Assembly (NCBI RefSeq): GCF_900094625.1
Contig: NZ_FMAJ01000006.1
Coordinates: forward strand, 124,001-188,000
Direction: 5' to 3'
DNA from: Rhizobium aethiopicum
GTDB lineage: Bacteria; Pseudomonadota; Alphaproteobacteria; Rhizobiales; Rhizobiaceae
Length of the DNA stretch: 64,000 nucleotides
The translations under genes and the position numbers were made by a program. Shown one piece after another: positions 1 through 9,425 of this stretch; positions within the stretch are counted from its first letter, which is position 1, and the number at the start of each line of letters is the position of its first letter. The notes below the pieces were generated by a model, which saw only the letters and a program-made list of their open reading frames with translations, was not told the origin of the DNA and made no database searches.

Positions 1-24
1 TGACGGTTCCCTGTCGACTGATCG

Positions 25-831
25 TTATCGTTTGAGGCCAGGTGCGATCTGTTCAAGGCGCACCAGAATGTTTTTGAGATGGACGCGAAGCCGGTCCGCC
101 TTGGCGCTGTCATAGGCAAAGGGCGGCCTCTCTGTCTGGAGATGCGTGGATTGCGCGAGCTCCATCTGGATGGCGTGCACGCCGGTCTCGGGCCGGCCGT
201 AATGGCGGGTCGTCCAGCCGCCCTTGAAGCGGCCGTTGAGCACGCTGTCATAACCTTCGGCCGCTTCGACCACCGTCAGCACCGCCTGCTCGATGGCGCT
301 GTCGCAGGTCCTGCCCATGTCGGTGCCGATGTTGAAATCCGGCAGCTTGCCTTCGAACAGGAAGGGGATATGGGATCGGATGGAGTGGCAATCATAGAGG
401 ATGGCGACGCCGTGGAGTGCTCGCACACGCTCGATCTCGGCGGCAATAGCCGCATGATAGGGCTCATGAAAATCCCGCAGCCGTGCAGCGATATCTGCCT
501 CGTCAGGGGCCTGCCCGTCGTTCCAGATCGCCCTGCCGTCGAAATCCGTTTCAGGGACAAGACCGGTGGTGTTCTGGCCGGGGTAAAGGCTGACGCCTTG
601 GGGATCGCGGTTGGCGTCGATCACGTACCGATGGAAGGTGGCACGGACCGTGGTGACGTCATCGAGCAGACCGTCATAAAGATGGTGGATGTGCCAGTCG
701 GTATCGGCGAGAATTCTGCCATTGTCGTTGAGGCGTTCGGCGATGTCAGGCGGCACCTCGGTGCCGGTGTGGGGGAAGCCGAGGATGATGGGCGAGGTGC
801 CCTGGCGGGTTTCGAAGACGGGGGTGCTCAT
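25..831 (-). CDS. hutG: N-formylglutamate amidohydrolase
   Basis: Last step of the HutF-type histidine pathway: cytosolic hydrolysis of N-formylglutamate to glutamate and formate. The 268-residue protein carries the family's signature stretches: PHTGTEVPPD near the N-terminus, DTDWHIHHLYDG (probable metal/substrate residues), YDCHSIRSHIPF, and HAIQMELAQSTH near the C-terminus. I start at ATG 831 (MSTPVFET) because an in-frame ATG ten codons further upstream lies inside the intergenic palindrome and would add only repeat-encoded residues. It is the third gene of hutI-hutH-hutG, separated from hutH by that palindrome. Length and motifs are normal for the family. Confidence 0.93.
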   Translation of the reverse strand: MSTPVFETRQGTSPIILGFPHTGTEVPPDIAERLNDNGRILADTDWHIHHLYDGLLDDVTTVRATFHRYVIDANRDPQGVSLYPGQNTTGLVPETDFDGRAIWNDGQAPDEADIAARLRDFHEPYHAAIAAEIERVRALHGVAILYDCHSIRSHIPFLFEGKLPDFNIGTDMGRTCDSAIEQAVLTVVEAAEGYDSVLNGRFKGGWTTRHYGRPETGVHAIQMELAQSTHLQTERPPFAYDSAKADRLRVHLKNILVRLEQIAPGLKR

Positions 832-837
832 GGCAAT

Positions 838-968
838 AACCCCTCCCCAACCCCTCCCCACAAGGGGGAGGGGCTAAGGCCAGCCTTACGCTCCGTGTTC
901 AAGAACGACCGCTGCGAGGGCCGCAGATTAAGCCCCTCCCCCTTGTGGGGAGGGGTTGGGGAGGGGTT
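838..968. repeat. RIME-like long inverted repeat between hutH and hutG
   Basis: Two perfect 38-base inverted arms (838-875 and 931-968) flank a 55-base centre. Each arm contains the C/G-run unit ACCCCTCCCCACAAGGGGGA or its complement, itself nearly palindromic. The right arm runs straight into a seven-T tract. Units of this type are common dispersed intergenic palindromes in rhizobia. Lying inside the hutIHG transcript, it would fold into a very stable hairpin and could attenuate or stabilise the message. Peptide-like reading frames across it (NPSPTPPHKGEG in both strands) are repeat artefacts. Confidence 0.9.
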
Positions 969-987
969 TTTTTCGTTCACTATCATC

Positions 988-2523
988 TCAGCCCTCCAAA
1001 ACCGGCAGAACGCCACTCGAAACCGAGGCATTCAGCGCCCCCGTCGCCACCAGTTCGGTGGCGGCGGCGAGGTCGTTTGCCATGTAACGATCGACGTCGA
1101 GGCTCGGCACCTTGGCGCGGATCGCGGCGATCGCCTTGCGAAGCTCCGGGCTTGTCGCCAACGGCGCGCGTAGCTCGACGCCCTGGGCGGCGGTCAGCGC
1201 TTCGATGCCGATGATGCCGAACAGGTTTTCGGTCATCTGCAGGAGGCGGCGGGCGCCGTGGCAGGCCATAGAGACATGGTCTTCCTGGTTGGCCGAGGTC
1301 GGCGTCGAATCGACCGAGGCCGGGTGCGACATCTGCTTGTTTTCCGACATCAGCGCCGCCGAAGTGACCTCGGCGATCATCAGACCGGAATTCAGGCCCG
1401 GCTTTTTGGCGAGAAAGGCCGGCAGGCCGTAGGAGAGGGTGGGATCGACCAGCAGCGCGATGCGGCGCTGCGAGATCGCGCCGATTTCGCAGATGGCGAG
1501 CGCGATCTGGTCGGCGGCGAAGGCGACCGGTTCGGCGTGGAAATTGCCGCCTGAGACGACGGAGTTGTCGGAGAGCACCAGCGGATTGTCGGTGACCGCA
1601 TTGGCTTCAATCTCCAGTGTGCGGGCGACCGAGCGCAACAGATCGAGGCAGGCGCCGTCAACCTGCGGCTGGCAGCGAATGCAATAGGGGTCCTGCACCC
1701 GCTCGTCGCCCTCGATATGGCTCTGGCGGATGACCGATCTTTCGAGCAGGGCGCGAAGGGCGGCTGCCGTGTCGATCTGGCCCTTGTGGCCGCGCAATGT
1801 GTGAATGTCCGGGTGGAAGGGCGCCGAGGAGCCCATGGCGGCATCGGTCGACATGGCGCCGGTGATGAGGGCGGCCTGGGCGGCGCGGTGGGCGCGGAAG
1901 AGGCCGGCGAGCGCCAAGGCCGTCGAGGTCTGTGTACCGTTGATCAGGGCCAGGCCCTCCTTGGCGGCGAGCACGACCGGTTTCAGGCCGGCTCTTTCCA
2001 GAGCTTCGGCGCCGAAAAGACGTTCGCCCTCGAAGAAGGCTTCGGCCTCGCCCATCATCACCGCCGCCAAATGGGCGAGCGGCGCGAGATCGCCGGAGGC
2101 GCCGACCGAGCCCTTTTCCGGGATCAGCGGGATGACGCCCTTATCAAGCATGCCTTCGATCAGCCGCACCAGCTCCAGCCGCACGCCGGAGGCGCCGCGC
2201 CCGAGCGAGACGAGCTTCAGCGCCATCATCAGCCGGACGATATTGTCCGGCAGCGGAGCGCCGACGCCGCAGCAGTGCGAGAGGATAAGATTGCGCTGCA
2301 GGGTGGCGACATCGGCGCTGTCGATCTTGATCGAGGCGAGTTTGCCGAAGCCGGTATTGATGCCGTAAACAGGCGCATTGCCGGCGGCGATTTCGGCGAT
2401 GCGGGCGGCAGCCTTGTTTATGCCGGCATCGAAAGCGGGATCGAGCCTTGCCGCCTCGCCTGTCCAATAAATCGTCTCGAGATCCTGGAGCGAGACGGAG
2501 CCCGGGTGGAGGGTGATGGTCAT
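988..2523 (-). CDS. hutH: Histidine ammonia-lyase
   Basis: Deaminates L-histidine to urocanate, the first step of histidine catabolism. The 511-residue length is standard. The MIO prosthetic group would form from Ala142-Ser143-Gly144 in [14 protein letters not shown], the same numbering as the Pseudomonas putida enzyme. Other catalytic positions are present: Tyr53 (VYGINTGFG), His83 (LSHCCGVG), the NGT loop, [22 protein letters not shown] and NQEDHVSM. The ATG overlaps the hutI stop by four bases (ATGA), so the two are translationally coupled. This is the intact, probably functional copy; compare the altered paralog at 10199. Confidence 0.97.
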   Translation of the reverse strand: MTITLHPGSVSLQDLETIYWTGEAARLDPAFDAGINKAAARIAEIAAGNAPVYGINTGFGKLASIKIDSADVATLQRNLILSHCCGVGAPLPDNIVRLMMALKLVSLGRGASGVRLELVRLIEGMLDKGVIPLIPEKGSVGASGDLAPLAHLAAVMMGEAEAFFEGERLFGAEALERAGLKPVVLAAKEGLALINGTQTSTALALAGLFRAHRAAQAALITGAMSTDAAMGSSAPFHPDIHTLRGHKGQIDTAAALRALLERSVIRQSHIEGDERVQDPYCIRCQPQVDGACLDLLRSVARTLEIEANAVTDNPLVLSDNSVVSGGNFHAEPVAFAADQIALAICEIGAISQRRIALLVDPTLSYGLPAFLAKKPGLNSGLMIAEVTSAALMSENKQMSHPASVDSTPTSANQEDHVSMACHGARRLLQMTENLFGIIGIEALTAAQGVELRAPLATSPELRKAIAAIRAKVPSLDVDRYMANDLAAATELVATGALNASVSSGVLPVLEG

Positions 2524-3782
2524 CGGCCGTTCCTTTCGCCCTTGAAGACACGTTCATGAAGCGGATTGAAGCCGATGCGGTAGACGAGCTCGGCGAGACT
2601 TTCGACATTCCAGACGGCGAGATCGGCCGATTTGCCGGGCTCGATCGTTCCGGTCTCGGCGATGAGGCCGAGCGCGCGGGCGCCTTCGCGCGTGGCGCCG
2701 GCGATGCATTCGTCGACGGTGAGGCCGAACAGCGTCGCCGACATGTTCATGGTCAGCAGCATCGAGGTCAGCGGCGAGGTGCCGGGATTGCAGTCGGTGG
2801 CGATCGCGATCGGCACGCCCGCCTGGCGCAGCGCATCGACCGGCGGCTTCTGCTTCTCGTGGATGGCGTAAAAGGCGCCGGGCAAGAGCACGGCGACAGT
2901 GCCGGCTGCAGCCATCGCGGCGACGCCATCTTCGTCGAGATATTCGAGATGATCGGCGGAAAGCGCGCCGTAGGATGCGGCGAGCTTGGCGCCGCCGAGA
3001 TTGGAGAGTTGCTCGGCATGCAGCTTGATCGGCAGGCCGAGCGCCCTCGCCTTGTCAAAGACGCGGGCGATTTCGGTCGTGGAAAAGGCGATCCCCTCGC
3101 AGAAGCCGTCGACCGCGTCCGCCAGCCCGAGATTGTACACGTCATCAAGGCCGGGCAGGACGACTTCGTCGAGATAGTCGCCGTTGCGGCCCTTGTATTC
3201 CGCCGGTGTCGCATGCGCGCCGAGATAGCTGGTGGCGACGCGCACCGGCCTGACATGGCCGAGCAGGCGGGCGCTCTGCAGCATCTTCACTTCGCCGATC
3301 CGGCTGAGCCCATAGCCGGATTTGATTTCGACTGTGGTGACGCCTTCGCCAAGCAGCGTATCGAGCCGCGGCAGCGCTTCGGCGACGAGTTCTTCGACCG
3401 ACAGTGCATTGGTCGCCTTGACCGAGGAGACAATGCCGCCGCCGGCCCGCGCGATCTCTTCATAGGTCGCGCCGGCAAGGCGCATCTCGAATTCGCGGGC
3501 GCGATTGCCGCCGTGAACGATGTGGGTGTGGCAGTCGACGAGACCGGGGGTGACCCAGCGGCCCTCGAGGTCGACGATCTCGGATTGCTCGATAGCGGCG
3601 GCCGGTAATTCGCTTTCGGCGCCGGCATAGGCGATGCGGCCATTTTCAGTCAGCACGGCGCCTTTTTCGACGATGCCGAGCCCCGCTTTCCCAGGCGCCA
3701 GCGTCGCCAGTCGCGCGTTGCGCCACAACACCGGCCGGATGTCGGCGGATGAGGCTTCCTCTGAGAAAATGTTCCCGGTCAT
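2520..3782 (-). CDS. hutI: Imidazolonepropionase
   Basis: Amidohydrolase-superfamily enzyme that opens 4-imidazolone-5-propionate to N-formimidoylglutamate. Metal and catalytic signatures seen in order: [22 protein letters not shown] and ATDCNPGT. I start at ATG 3782 (MTGNIFSEE), which has AAAGGTG just upstream; the open frame runs 43 codons further but into the hutF promoter region and past the probable operator. The resulting 420 residues fit the family. It is first in hutI-hutH-hutG and divergent from hutF, overlapping hutH by four bases. Confidence 0.95.
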   Translation of the reverse strand: MTGNIFSEEASSADIRPVLWRNARLATLAPGKAGLGIVEKGAVLTENGRIAYAGAESELPAAAIEQSEIVDLEGRWVTPGLVDCHTHIVHGGNRAREFEMRLAGATYEEIARAGGGIVSSVKATNALSVEELVAEALPRLDTLLGEGVTTVEIKSGYGLSRIGEVKMLQSARLLGHVRPVRVATSYLGAHATPAEYKGRNGDYLDEVVLPGLDDVYNLGLADAVDGFCEGIAFSTTEIARVFDKARALGLPIKLHAEQLSNLGGAKLAASYGALSADHLEYLDEDGVAAMAAAGTVAVLLPGAFYAIHEKQKPPVDALRQAGVPIAIATDCNPGTSPLTSMLLTMNMSATLFGLTVDECIAGATREGARALGLIAETGTIEPGKSADLAVWNVESLAELVYRIGFNPLHERVFKGERNGR

Positions 3783-3811
3783 CACCTTTGCGCCTTTCCT
3801 TATGCCGAAAC

Positions 3812-3823
3812 ATGTATATACAT
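3812..3823. promoter_or_regulatory. Probable HutC operator, hutI/hutF
   Basis: A perfect 12-base palindrome ATGTATATACAT lies in the 121-bp divergent region between hutI (start 3782) and hutF (start 3904). It matches the TGTATATACA core known for HutC-type GntR repressors. One site placed here could control both transcripts. Binding is inferred from sequence and position only. Confidence 0.7.
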
Positions 3824-3903
3824 AATCAACAGGTGACAAGAGAAATTTTGCGCGCTTTTCTGGAAAAGAAAGATCGGCGGCGCGGCAGGAGGAGAAGAAG
3901 GCC

Positions 3904-5250
3904 ATGACCATACTTCACGCAGAGACGGCGCTGACGCCGCAAGGCTGGCGGAAGAACGTGCGAATGACGCTCGAGGCCGGCCGCATCGCCCGGTTCGAAG
4001 GCGACGTTGCCGCCGCGCCCGGCGATGAGCGCCATGCCCTGATCGTCCCCGCGATGGGCAACCTGCACAGCCATGCCTTCCAGCGGGCGATGGCCGGTCT
4101 TGCCGAAGTGCGTGGGCCTGCCAATGACAGCTTCTGGAGCTGGCGCACGGTCATGTACAAGTTCGCTCTGGCGATGACGCCCGACCATGTCGAGGCTGTC
4201 GCCGCCAAGCTTTATGCCGAGATGCTGGAGGCAGGTTTTTCCCGCGTCGGCGAATTCCACTATCTCCACCATGACCGGGATGGCGGCGCTTATGCCAATA
4301 TCGCCGAGCTTGCCGAGCGCATCGGCGCGGCAAGCGTGGAGACCGGCATCGGCCTGACCCTGCTGCCGGTCTTTTATGCCCATTCCGGCTTCGGCGGTGC
4401 AGCGCCGATCGACGGCCAGCGGCGCTTCATCAATTCGCTGGAAAGCTTCGAAACACTGATGGAGGGGTGCCGGGCGCTGACCGGCCGGCTCGACGGCGCC
4501 GAGCTCGGGCTTGCGCCGCACAGCCTGCGTGCCGCAACACCCGAAGAATTGACGAAGCTCGTAGCGATGGCGGGCGACGGCCCGATCCATATCCATGTCG
4601 CCGAGCAGGTGAAGGAGGTCGAGGACTGCATCGCCTGGTCGGGCGCCCGGCCGGTGGAATGGCTGCTCGATCATGCGGAGGTTGGCGAACGCTGGTGCCT
4701 GATCCATGCAACTCATATGACCGAGGACGAGACGCGGCGGATGGCGAAAAGCGGCGCGATTGCCGGCCTTTGCCCAATTACCGAAGCCAATCTCGGTGAC
4801 GGCGCCTTCGCCGCGCCGCTTTTCCTTCAAGAGGGCGGGCGTTACGGCATCGGTTCGGATTCAAACGTGCTGATCTCCGTACCAGAGGAACTGCGCCAGC
4901 TCGAATATTCGCAGCGCCTGGCGCTTCGCGCCCGCAATGTCGTCGCAGCCCCCGGCGGTTCGACGGCGCTTTCGCTGTTCATGAACGCTCTTGCCGGCGG
5001 CGGCGCCGCGCTGAAAGCGCCGGCCGGTCTCCGCGAGGGCCATCACGCCGATCTCGTTTCGCTCGATATTTCAGCCGTTCCCTATCTCTCCGGCGACCAG
5101 ATCCTCGATCACTGGCTGTTTGCCGGCGGCATCTCCGTCGATTGCGTCTGGGCGCGCGGCCGCAAGCAGGTGGCTGGCGGTCGCCATGTCGGGCGCGATG
5201 CTATTGACCGACGTTTCCTTGCCGCGATGAGGGAGTTGCTGGCAGCCTGA
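3904..5250 (+). CDS. hutF: Formimidoylglutamate deiminase
   Basis: Converts N-formimidoylglutamate to N-formylglutamate and ammonia, which marks this as the five-step (HutF/HutG) pathway rather than the HutG-formamide type. It is an amidohydrolase-superfamily protein of 448 residues with metal-binding [28 protein letters not shown] and GIGSDSN in the expected order. The ATG follows AGGAGGAGAAGAAGG. It is transcribed away from hutI, with the probable HutC site in between, and is followed after 55 bases by a HutC-type regulator that may be cotranscribed. A small perfect palindrome AAAAGCGCTTTT (5251-5262) directly after the stop is too short to call a terminator. Confidence 0.95.
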   Translation: MTILHAETALTPQGWRKNVRMTLEAGRIARFEGDVAAAPGDERHALIVPAMGNLHSHAFQRAMAGLAEVRGPANDSFWSWRTVMYKFALAMTPDHVEAVAAKLYAEMLEAGFSRVGEFHYLHHDRDGGAYANIAELAERIGAASVETGIGLTLLPVFYAHSGFGGAAPIDGQRRFINSLESFETLMEGCRALTGRLDGAELGLAPHSLRAATPEELTKLVAMAGDGPIHIHVAEQVKEVEDCIAWSGARPVEWLLDHAEVGERWCLIHATHMTEDETRRMAKSGAIAGLCPITEANLGDGAFAAPLFLQEGGRYGIGSDSNVLISVPEELRQLEYSQRLALRARNVVAAPGGSTALSLFMNALAGGGAALKAPAGLREGHHADLVSLDISAVPYLSGDQILDHWLFAGGISVDCVWARGRKQVAGGRHVGRDAIDRRFLAAMRELLAA

Positions 5251-5305
5251 AAAAGCGCTTTTCCTGTCAAGCTATTCGAACTAGAGCGGGGAGACCAATC
5301 GGAAC

Positions 5306-6034
5306 GTGGCGATGAACCAAAGCAGGGATCTGACCTTGCACCAGCGCATCCTGGGTGAGATCGAGGGCCGTATCGTCTCGGGCGAATGGCCGCCGGGGCA
5401 CCGCATTCCCTTCGAGGTCGATCTCGCCACGCAGTATGACTGCTCGCGCATGACGGTGAACAAGGTGCTGACCCAGCTCGCCAAGGCCGGGCTCATCGAA
5501 CGCCGCAAGAAATCCGGCAGCTTCGTCACCCAGCCGCAGGCGCATTCGGCCGTGCTCGAAATCCACGACATCAAAGCCGAGGTGCAGTCGCTGAGCCTGC
5601 CTTATTCCTATTCCGTTTCCAAAAAAACGAGCCGCAAGGCGAAGGCGGAAGACAGAACCCGACTGGAACTGCCTGTGGCGTCTTCGGTCGTCGAGGTCGT
5701 CTGCGTCCACAATGCGGGTATTCGGCCCTTCTGCCTGGAGGAGCGGCTGATCAGCCTTGAAACCGTGCCGGAAGCTGCTGATGCCGATTTTCTGACCGTG
5801 GCACCAGGGCCGTGGCTGCTCAACCAAGTGCCGTGGAGCACGGCCGAACACCGGATCCATGCGGTCTCCGCCAGTGCCGAGGTGGCTGCGGCGCTCGACA
5901 TCGCACGCAACACCGCCTGCCTGGTCGTCGAACGCCGCACCTGGAGCGGCGCTGGGCCAGTGACCCATGTGCGCTTCACCTATCCCGGCGATCGCCACGC
6001 GTTGGTGGCGCGTTTCACGCCGGCGTCACAATAG
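5306..6034 (+). CDS. hutC: HutC-type histidine utilisation repressor (GntR/UTRA)
   Basis: GntR-family DNA-binding protein with an N-terminal winged helix (about residues 10-75, HRIPFEVDLATQYDCSRMTV) and a C-terminal UTRA ligand-binding domain ending in CLVVERRTWSGAGPVTHVRF. HutC proteins repress hut genes and are released by urocanate. The position straight after hutF fits the rhizobial/Brucella arrangement of a repressor beside its targets. The start is either GTG 5306 or ATG 5312 (two codons shorter); neither has a clear Shine-Dalgarno, so 5306 is provisional. It converges on a second HutC-family gene 26 bases away. Confidence 0.85.
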   Translation: MAMNQSRDLTLHQRILGEIEGRIVSGEWPPGHRIPFEVDLATQYDCSRMTVNKVLTQLAKAGLIERRKKSGSFVTQPQAHSAVLEIHDIKAEVQSLSLPYSYSVSKKTSRKAKAEDRTRLELPVASSVVEVVCVHNAGIRPFCLEERLISLETVPEAADADFLTVAPGPWLLNQVPWSTAEHRIHAVSASAEVAAALDIARNTACLVVERRTWSGAGPVTHVRFTYPGDRHALVARFTPASQ

Positions 6035-6048
6035 GTTCCATATACAAG
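6035..6048. promoter_or_regulatory. Possible HutC-family site between convergent regulators
   Basis: GGTTCCATATACAA fills the short gap between two convergent GntR genes. It matches the control-region sequence GGTACCATATACAA (6893-6906) at 13 of 14 positions; on the minus strand both read TTGTATATGG followed by A/T and ACC. The position is unusual for an operator because it is downstream of both genes. The resemblance is seen directly; function is not shown. Confidence 0.35.
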
Positions 6049-6060
6049 ATATGAGCTGTT

Positions 6061-6816
6061 TTACTCTTCGAACATCTTGCCGCTGCGTGCTTCCAGCCGG
6101 TAGCGATAGCCCGGATAGACGAGGCGGGCGGTCGAGACGACCTGCTTTGCCGACCATGTGCGCCGGCGGATCGTCAGGCACGGCTCGGTCTTGAGGATGG
6201 TGAGCAGCTTGCATTCCCATGCCTGCGGCATCGCCGCCTCGACAACGTGTTCGGAGCCGCTGAGCGGGGCCGCGGCCGTCAGGTAGGCGTTCGGCGTGAG
6301 CGTCGTGAAGTCCTGCTTGAGATAGTCGGGGGCGGCCTCCGGGTGGACGAAACGGTCCTCGATCTGCACGGGAACGCCGTTTTCGCTGTGTACGATCAGC
6401 GAATGAAAGACCGCCGCGCCGATTGCAAGCTCCAATGCGTCGGCAATCTCTGGAGAGGCGGTTTCCTGGGCGAGGATGACGACGGAAGCCTCGTGCACAT
6501 GGCCGCGTTCGGCGATTTCCTCGGCGATGTTGCGCACCTCGAACAGCGCCGAATAACCCTTGCGTTCGGCGACGAATGAGCCGACGCCCTGGATGCGCAC
6601 GAGTTCGCCCTCGTTGGCGAGTTCGCGCAGTGCCCGATTGGCGGTCATCTTGCTGACGCCGAGTTCGACGACCAGCTCGTTTTCCGACGGCACGCGATAT
6701 TTCGGCGGCCATTCGCCGCTGTGGATGCGGTCGAGGATCACCTGCTTGACGCCTGCATAGAGCGGCGTGCTGTCATTACCCGCCAGCTCGCGCTTCATCT
6801 CGCCGGACCGCTTCAT
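6061..6816 (-). CDS. Second HutC-family GntR regulator
   Basis: A 251-residue GntR/UTRA protein. The N-terminal winged helix reads EWPPKYRVPSENELV and GVSKMTANRALREL; the C-terminal domain has VFHSLIVHSENGVPVQIEDR and LTIRRRTWSAKQVVS. It resembles Pseudomonas HutC more closely than the neighbouring HutC-type protein does. It is divergent from the amino-acid ABC transporter/hutH2 operon across a 195-bp region with a 14-base palindrome, so local control of that operon, perhaps with urocanate or a related imidazole as effector, is the simplest inference. Two HutC-type repressors in one locus suggest the histidine pathway and the transporter set answer to different signals. Confidence 0.85.
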   Translation of the reverse strand: MKRSGEMKRELAGNDSTPLYAGVKQVILDRIHSGEWPPKYRVPSENELVVELGVSKMTANRALRELANEGELVRIQGVGSFVAERKGYSALFEVRNIAEEIAERGHVHEASVVILAQETASPEIADALELAIGAAVFHSLIVHSENGVPVQIEDRFVHPEAAPDYLKQDFTTLTPNAYLTAAAPLSGSEHVVEAAMPQAWECKLLTILKTEPCLTIRRRTWSAKQVVSTARLVYPGYRYRLEARSGKMFEE

Positions 6817-6888
6817 TGCCTATTCCTTTTGCACGGATGCAATTCGCCACATAAATCGACTTTCCTCTTGCATATCACAAATTATCTC

Positions 6889-6906
6889 ATATGGTACCAT
6901 ATACAA
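6889..6906. promoter_or_regulatory. Palindromic operator candidate, transporter promoter
   Basis: A perfect 14-base palindrome ATATGGTACCATAT (6889-6902) continues into ACAA, giving the HutC-like half-site ACCATATACAA. It sits in the divergent region between the second HutC-family gene (start 6816) and the binding-protein gene (start 7012). The location and the match to 6035-6048 support an operator for this regulator; binding is inferred. Confidence 0.55.
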
Positions 6907-7011
6907 CCTCCCGATCAGTCCTCGATGAAAAATAGGATGGAACGGGCAAGCCGGCGGAGATCGGCCTGGTGCCGCAAGGTCTGTTTTCAACTCCAGAGGA
7001 GAATTCATTCG

Positions 7012-7854
7012 ATGAAATTCAGCGCAATTCTTTTTTGCGGCGTCGCCGCTCTTTCCGCTTTCGCAGCCCCCGCCTTTTCCAAGGACTGGACGAAGGCGAC
7101 CATCACGCTTGAGGGCGCCTATGCGCCGTGGAACCTCACCAATGCCGACGGCACGCTCGGCGGCTTCGAGCCGGAGCTTGCCAAGGTGCTCTGCGAGCGC
7201 GCCAAGATCGAATGCACGCTCGTCGCTTCCGACTGGGACGGCATGATTCCGGCGCTCAACGCCGGCAAGTTCGACGTCATCATGGATGCGCTGTCGATTA
7301 CCGAAGAGCGCAGGCAGGTGATCGACTTCACCGTTCCCTATGCCGCGACGCCCGCCGCCTTCGCCACGGCCAAGGACAGCCCGCTCGCCAATGCCGCCGG
7401 CACCGGCGCCACGATCAAGATGACGCCCGGCCAGACCGGCGTGAAGGAGATCGAGGCGCTGAAGGAGTCGTTCAAGGGCAAGACGATCGGCATTCAGGCG
7501 GCGACCGTTTACGCCAAGTTCGTCTACGACAATTTCGGCGACATCGCCGAGATCCGTGAATACAAGACCGGCGCCGATCGCGACCTCGACCTGCAGAACG
7601 GCCGCATCGACCTCGGATTCGACGATGCCGTCTATTTCGCCAACGCCTTCCAGGCCGCCAATGGCGCGCTCGCCTTCACCGGCCCTGAGATCGCCGGCTC
7701 GATATGGGGCGAGGGCGAAGGTCTCGGCATCCGCAAGGCCGATACCGACCTGCGCGACAAGTTCAACGAGGCGATCAAGTCGACGCTTGCCGACGGCACC
7801 GTCAAAACCCTTTCGATGAAATGGTTCAAGATGGACGTCAGCCCGCAGCAATAA
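7012..7854 (+). CDS. Polar amino-acid ABC transporter, periplasmic binding protein
   Basis: A 280-residue family-3 (HisJ/ArtJ-like) binding protein. The signal peptide is clear (MKFSAILFCGVAALSAFAAP, cleavage near AFSK) and the ligand-binding fold shows EGAYAPWNLTNADGTLGGFEPELAKVL-type sequence and GKFDVIMDALSITEERR. ATG 7012 has AGAGGAGAA upstream; a longer open frame from 6721 runs through the promoter and the divergent regulator and is not used. It begins an operon ending in a HutH paralog, so histidine or an imidazole/aromatic analogue is a reasonable but unproven substrate. Confidence 0.9.
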   Translation: MKFSAILFCGVAALSAFAAPAFSKDWTKATITLEGAYAPWNLTNADGTLGGFEPELAKVLCERAKIECTLVASDWDGMIPALNAGKFDVIMDALSITEERRQVIDFTVPYAATPAAFATAKDSPLANAAGTGATIKMTPGQTGVKEIEALKESFKGKTIGIQAATVYAKFVYDNFGDIAEIREYKTGADRDLDLQNGRIDLGFDDAVYFANAFQAANGALAFTGPEIAGSIWGEGEGLGIRKADTDLRDKFNEAIKSTLADGTVKTLSMKWFKMDVSPQQ

Positions 7855-7880
7855 GCTTCCGGCCATTTGGCCGCCGGCAC

Positions 7881-7908
7881 CGGTCTCCGGCTTTATCGCC
7901 GGGGACCG
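7881..7908 (+). other. Intercistronic hairpin, binding protein/permease
   Basis: Eleven-base arms 7881-7891 (CGGTCTCCGGC) and 7898-7908 (GCCGGGGACCG), pairing with one G-T wobble, enclose a six-base loop just after the binding-protein stop. There is no T tract, so it is more likely an RNA-stabilising or attenuating hairpin than a full terminator. It would favour excess binding protein over permease. Confidence 0.7.
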
Positions 7909-7958
7909 CGTGTTATTCTCAATCCATTAGATACTGCCACGGACGGGGAACGGACGAC

Positions 7959-8684
7959 ATGGCAAGCTTGGAACTGCTCGGCTTCGGCTCGACGGGATGG
8001 GGCGCGCTGCTTATTCTCGCCGCCTTGATGACGCTCGCCGTCACGGCGACGGCGATGGCAATCGGCGCGGTGCTCGGCGCGATCGTCGCGGCAGCAAAAC
8101 TATCCGGCAATCCTTTCCTCGTTACGCTCGGCAATGTCTATACGACCGTATTTCGCGGCGTGCCGGAACTGCTCATCATCTATCTCATCTATTTCGGCGG
8201 CTCCTCGGCCGTCACGTCGATCGGCAAGGCGATGGGCTACGATGGGTTCCTCGGCCTTCCCTCTTTTGCCGCCGGCGCGCTTGCCGTCGGCATCATCTCC
8301 GGCTCCTATCAGGCGGAAGTGTTTCGCGGCGCCTTCCTCGCCATCTCCAAGGGCGAGCTTGAGGCAGCCTCGGCGATCGGCATGCATCGCGCCATGCGCT
8401 TTCGCCGCATCATCATGCCGCAGGTGCTTCGCTTCGCCATTCCCGGCCTCGGCAATGTCTGGCAGCTCAGCCTCAAGGACTCGGCGCTGGTCTCGGTCAC
8501 CGGCCTTGCCGAACTGATGCGCACCAGCCAGGTGGCGGCGGGTTCGACCCGGCAATATTTCCTGTTCTTCATCGCCGGCGGCTGCCTCTACCTGATCCTG
8601 ACCAGCCTTTCGGACCGCGTCTTCAACGGTGCGGAACGCCGCGCCAACCGCAGCATGCCGGCATCGGCCATGGGCCAGGCGTAA
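7959..8684 (+). CDS. Polar amino-acid ABC transporter permease
   Basis: Inner-membrane permease of the HisQ/HisM family, 241 residues, with several hydrophobic segments from about residue 15 and the cytoplasmic EAA-type loop GELEAASAIGMHRAMRFRRI that docks onto the ATPase. I use ATG 7959 (MASLELLGFG); the open frame from 7704 overlaps the binding-protein gene out of frame. It would pair with the next gene product as a heterodimer, as in HisQM. It is 10 bases upstream of the second permease. Confidence 0.9.
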   Translation: MASLELLGFGSTGWGALLILAALMTLAVTATAMAIGAVLGAIVAAAKLSGNPFLVTLGNVYTTVFRGVPELLIIYLIYFGGSSAVTSIGKAMGYDGFLGLPSFAAGALAVGIISGSYQAEVFRGAFLAISKGELEAASAIGMHRAMRFRRIIMPQVLRFAIPGLGNVWQLSLKDSALVSVTGLAELMRTSQVAAGSTRQYFLFFIAGGCLYLILTSLSDRVFNGAERRANRSMPASAMGQA

Positions 8685-8694
8685 GGAGGCGACG

Positions 8695-9399
8695 ATGGAT
8701 TTCACCTTTCTCGCCTCGACCATGGTCACTTTGCTCAAGGCCGTGCCGACGACGCTGGTCCTGTTTTCGCTGTCGATCTTCTTCGGCGGTCTGCTGGCCC
8801 TCGTCATCGTCTGGATGCGGGTCAGCGGCAACCCGGTGCTTTCGGGCTTCGCCAAGGGCTATATCTTCGTGTTCCGCGGCTCGCCGCTCCTGATCCAGAT
8901 GTTCCTGGTCTTCTATGGCCTCGGCCAGTTCGGCGTCATCCGCTATTCCTTCCTCTGGCCGTTCCTGCGCGAGCCGATGGTCTGCGCCGTGCTGTCGCTG
9001 GCGCTTTGCACCGCCGGCTACACGGCGGAAATTTTTCGCGGCGGTATCCGCGCGGTGTCGCCGAAGGAGATCGAGGCGGCGCGCTCGATCGGCATGTCAG
9101 GCTTCCTGCTGGTGCGCCGCATCCTGGCGCCGATCGCCTTCCGCCACGCGCTGCCAGCCTATTCCACCGAGATCGTGCTGATGATGAAGTCCACGGCGCT
9201 CGCAAGCCTCGTCACCGTCTGGGAAGTCACCGGTGTCGCCCAGCGACTGATCTCGCAGACCTACCGCACGATGGAAGTCTTCCTCTGCGCGGCGATCATC
9301 TATCTCGTGCTGAACTTCATCGTCCTGCAGGGCATGGCCCTGCTCGAATATTCGCTGTCCCGACACCGCCGCGCGGCCCCGCAGCCGTTGAAAGCATAG
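8695..9399 (+). CDS. Polar amino-acid ABC transporter permease
   Basis: Second HisQ/HisM-type permease, 234 residues, with hydrophobic segments and the EAA-type loop [23 protein letters not shown] 8695 has a strong AAGGAGG site. It forms the transmembrane pore with the preceding permease. Typical length; no anomaly seen. Confidence 0.9.
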   Translation: MDFTFLASTMVTLLKAVPTTLVLFSLSIFFGGLLALVIVWMRVSGNPVLSGFAKGYIFVFRGSPLLIQMFLVFYGLGQFGVIRYSFLWPFLREPMVCAVLSLALCTAGYTAEIFRGGIRAVSPKEIEAARSIGMSGFLLVRRILAPIAFRHALPAYSTEIVLMMKSTALASLVTVWEVTGVAQRLISQTYRTMEVFLCAAIIYLVLNFIVLQGMALLEYSLSRHRRAAPQPLKA

Positions 9400-9425
9400 G
9401 CAGTTTTGAACTGATTGGAGCAACC

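Noticed and set aside
828..1031. Short frames encoding NPSPTPPHKGEG across the hutH/hutG gap on both strands
   Set aside because: Produced by the inverted repeat itself.
5251..5262. AAAAGCGCTTTT palindrome after hutF as a terminator
   Set aside because: Stem too short and without a following T run; the next gene may be cotranscribed.
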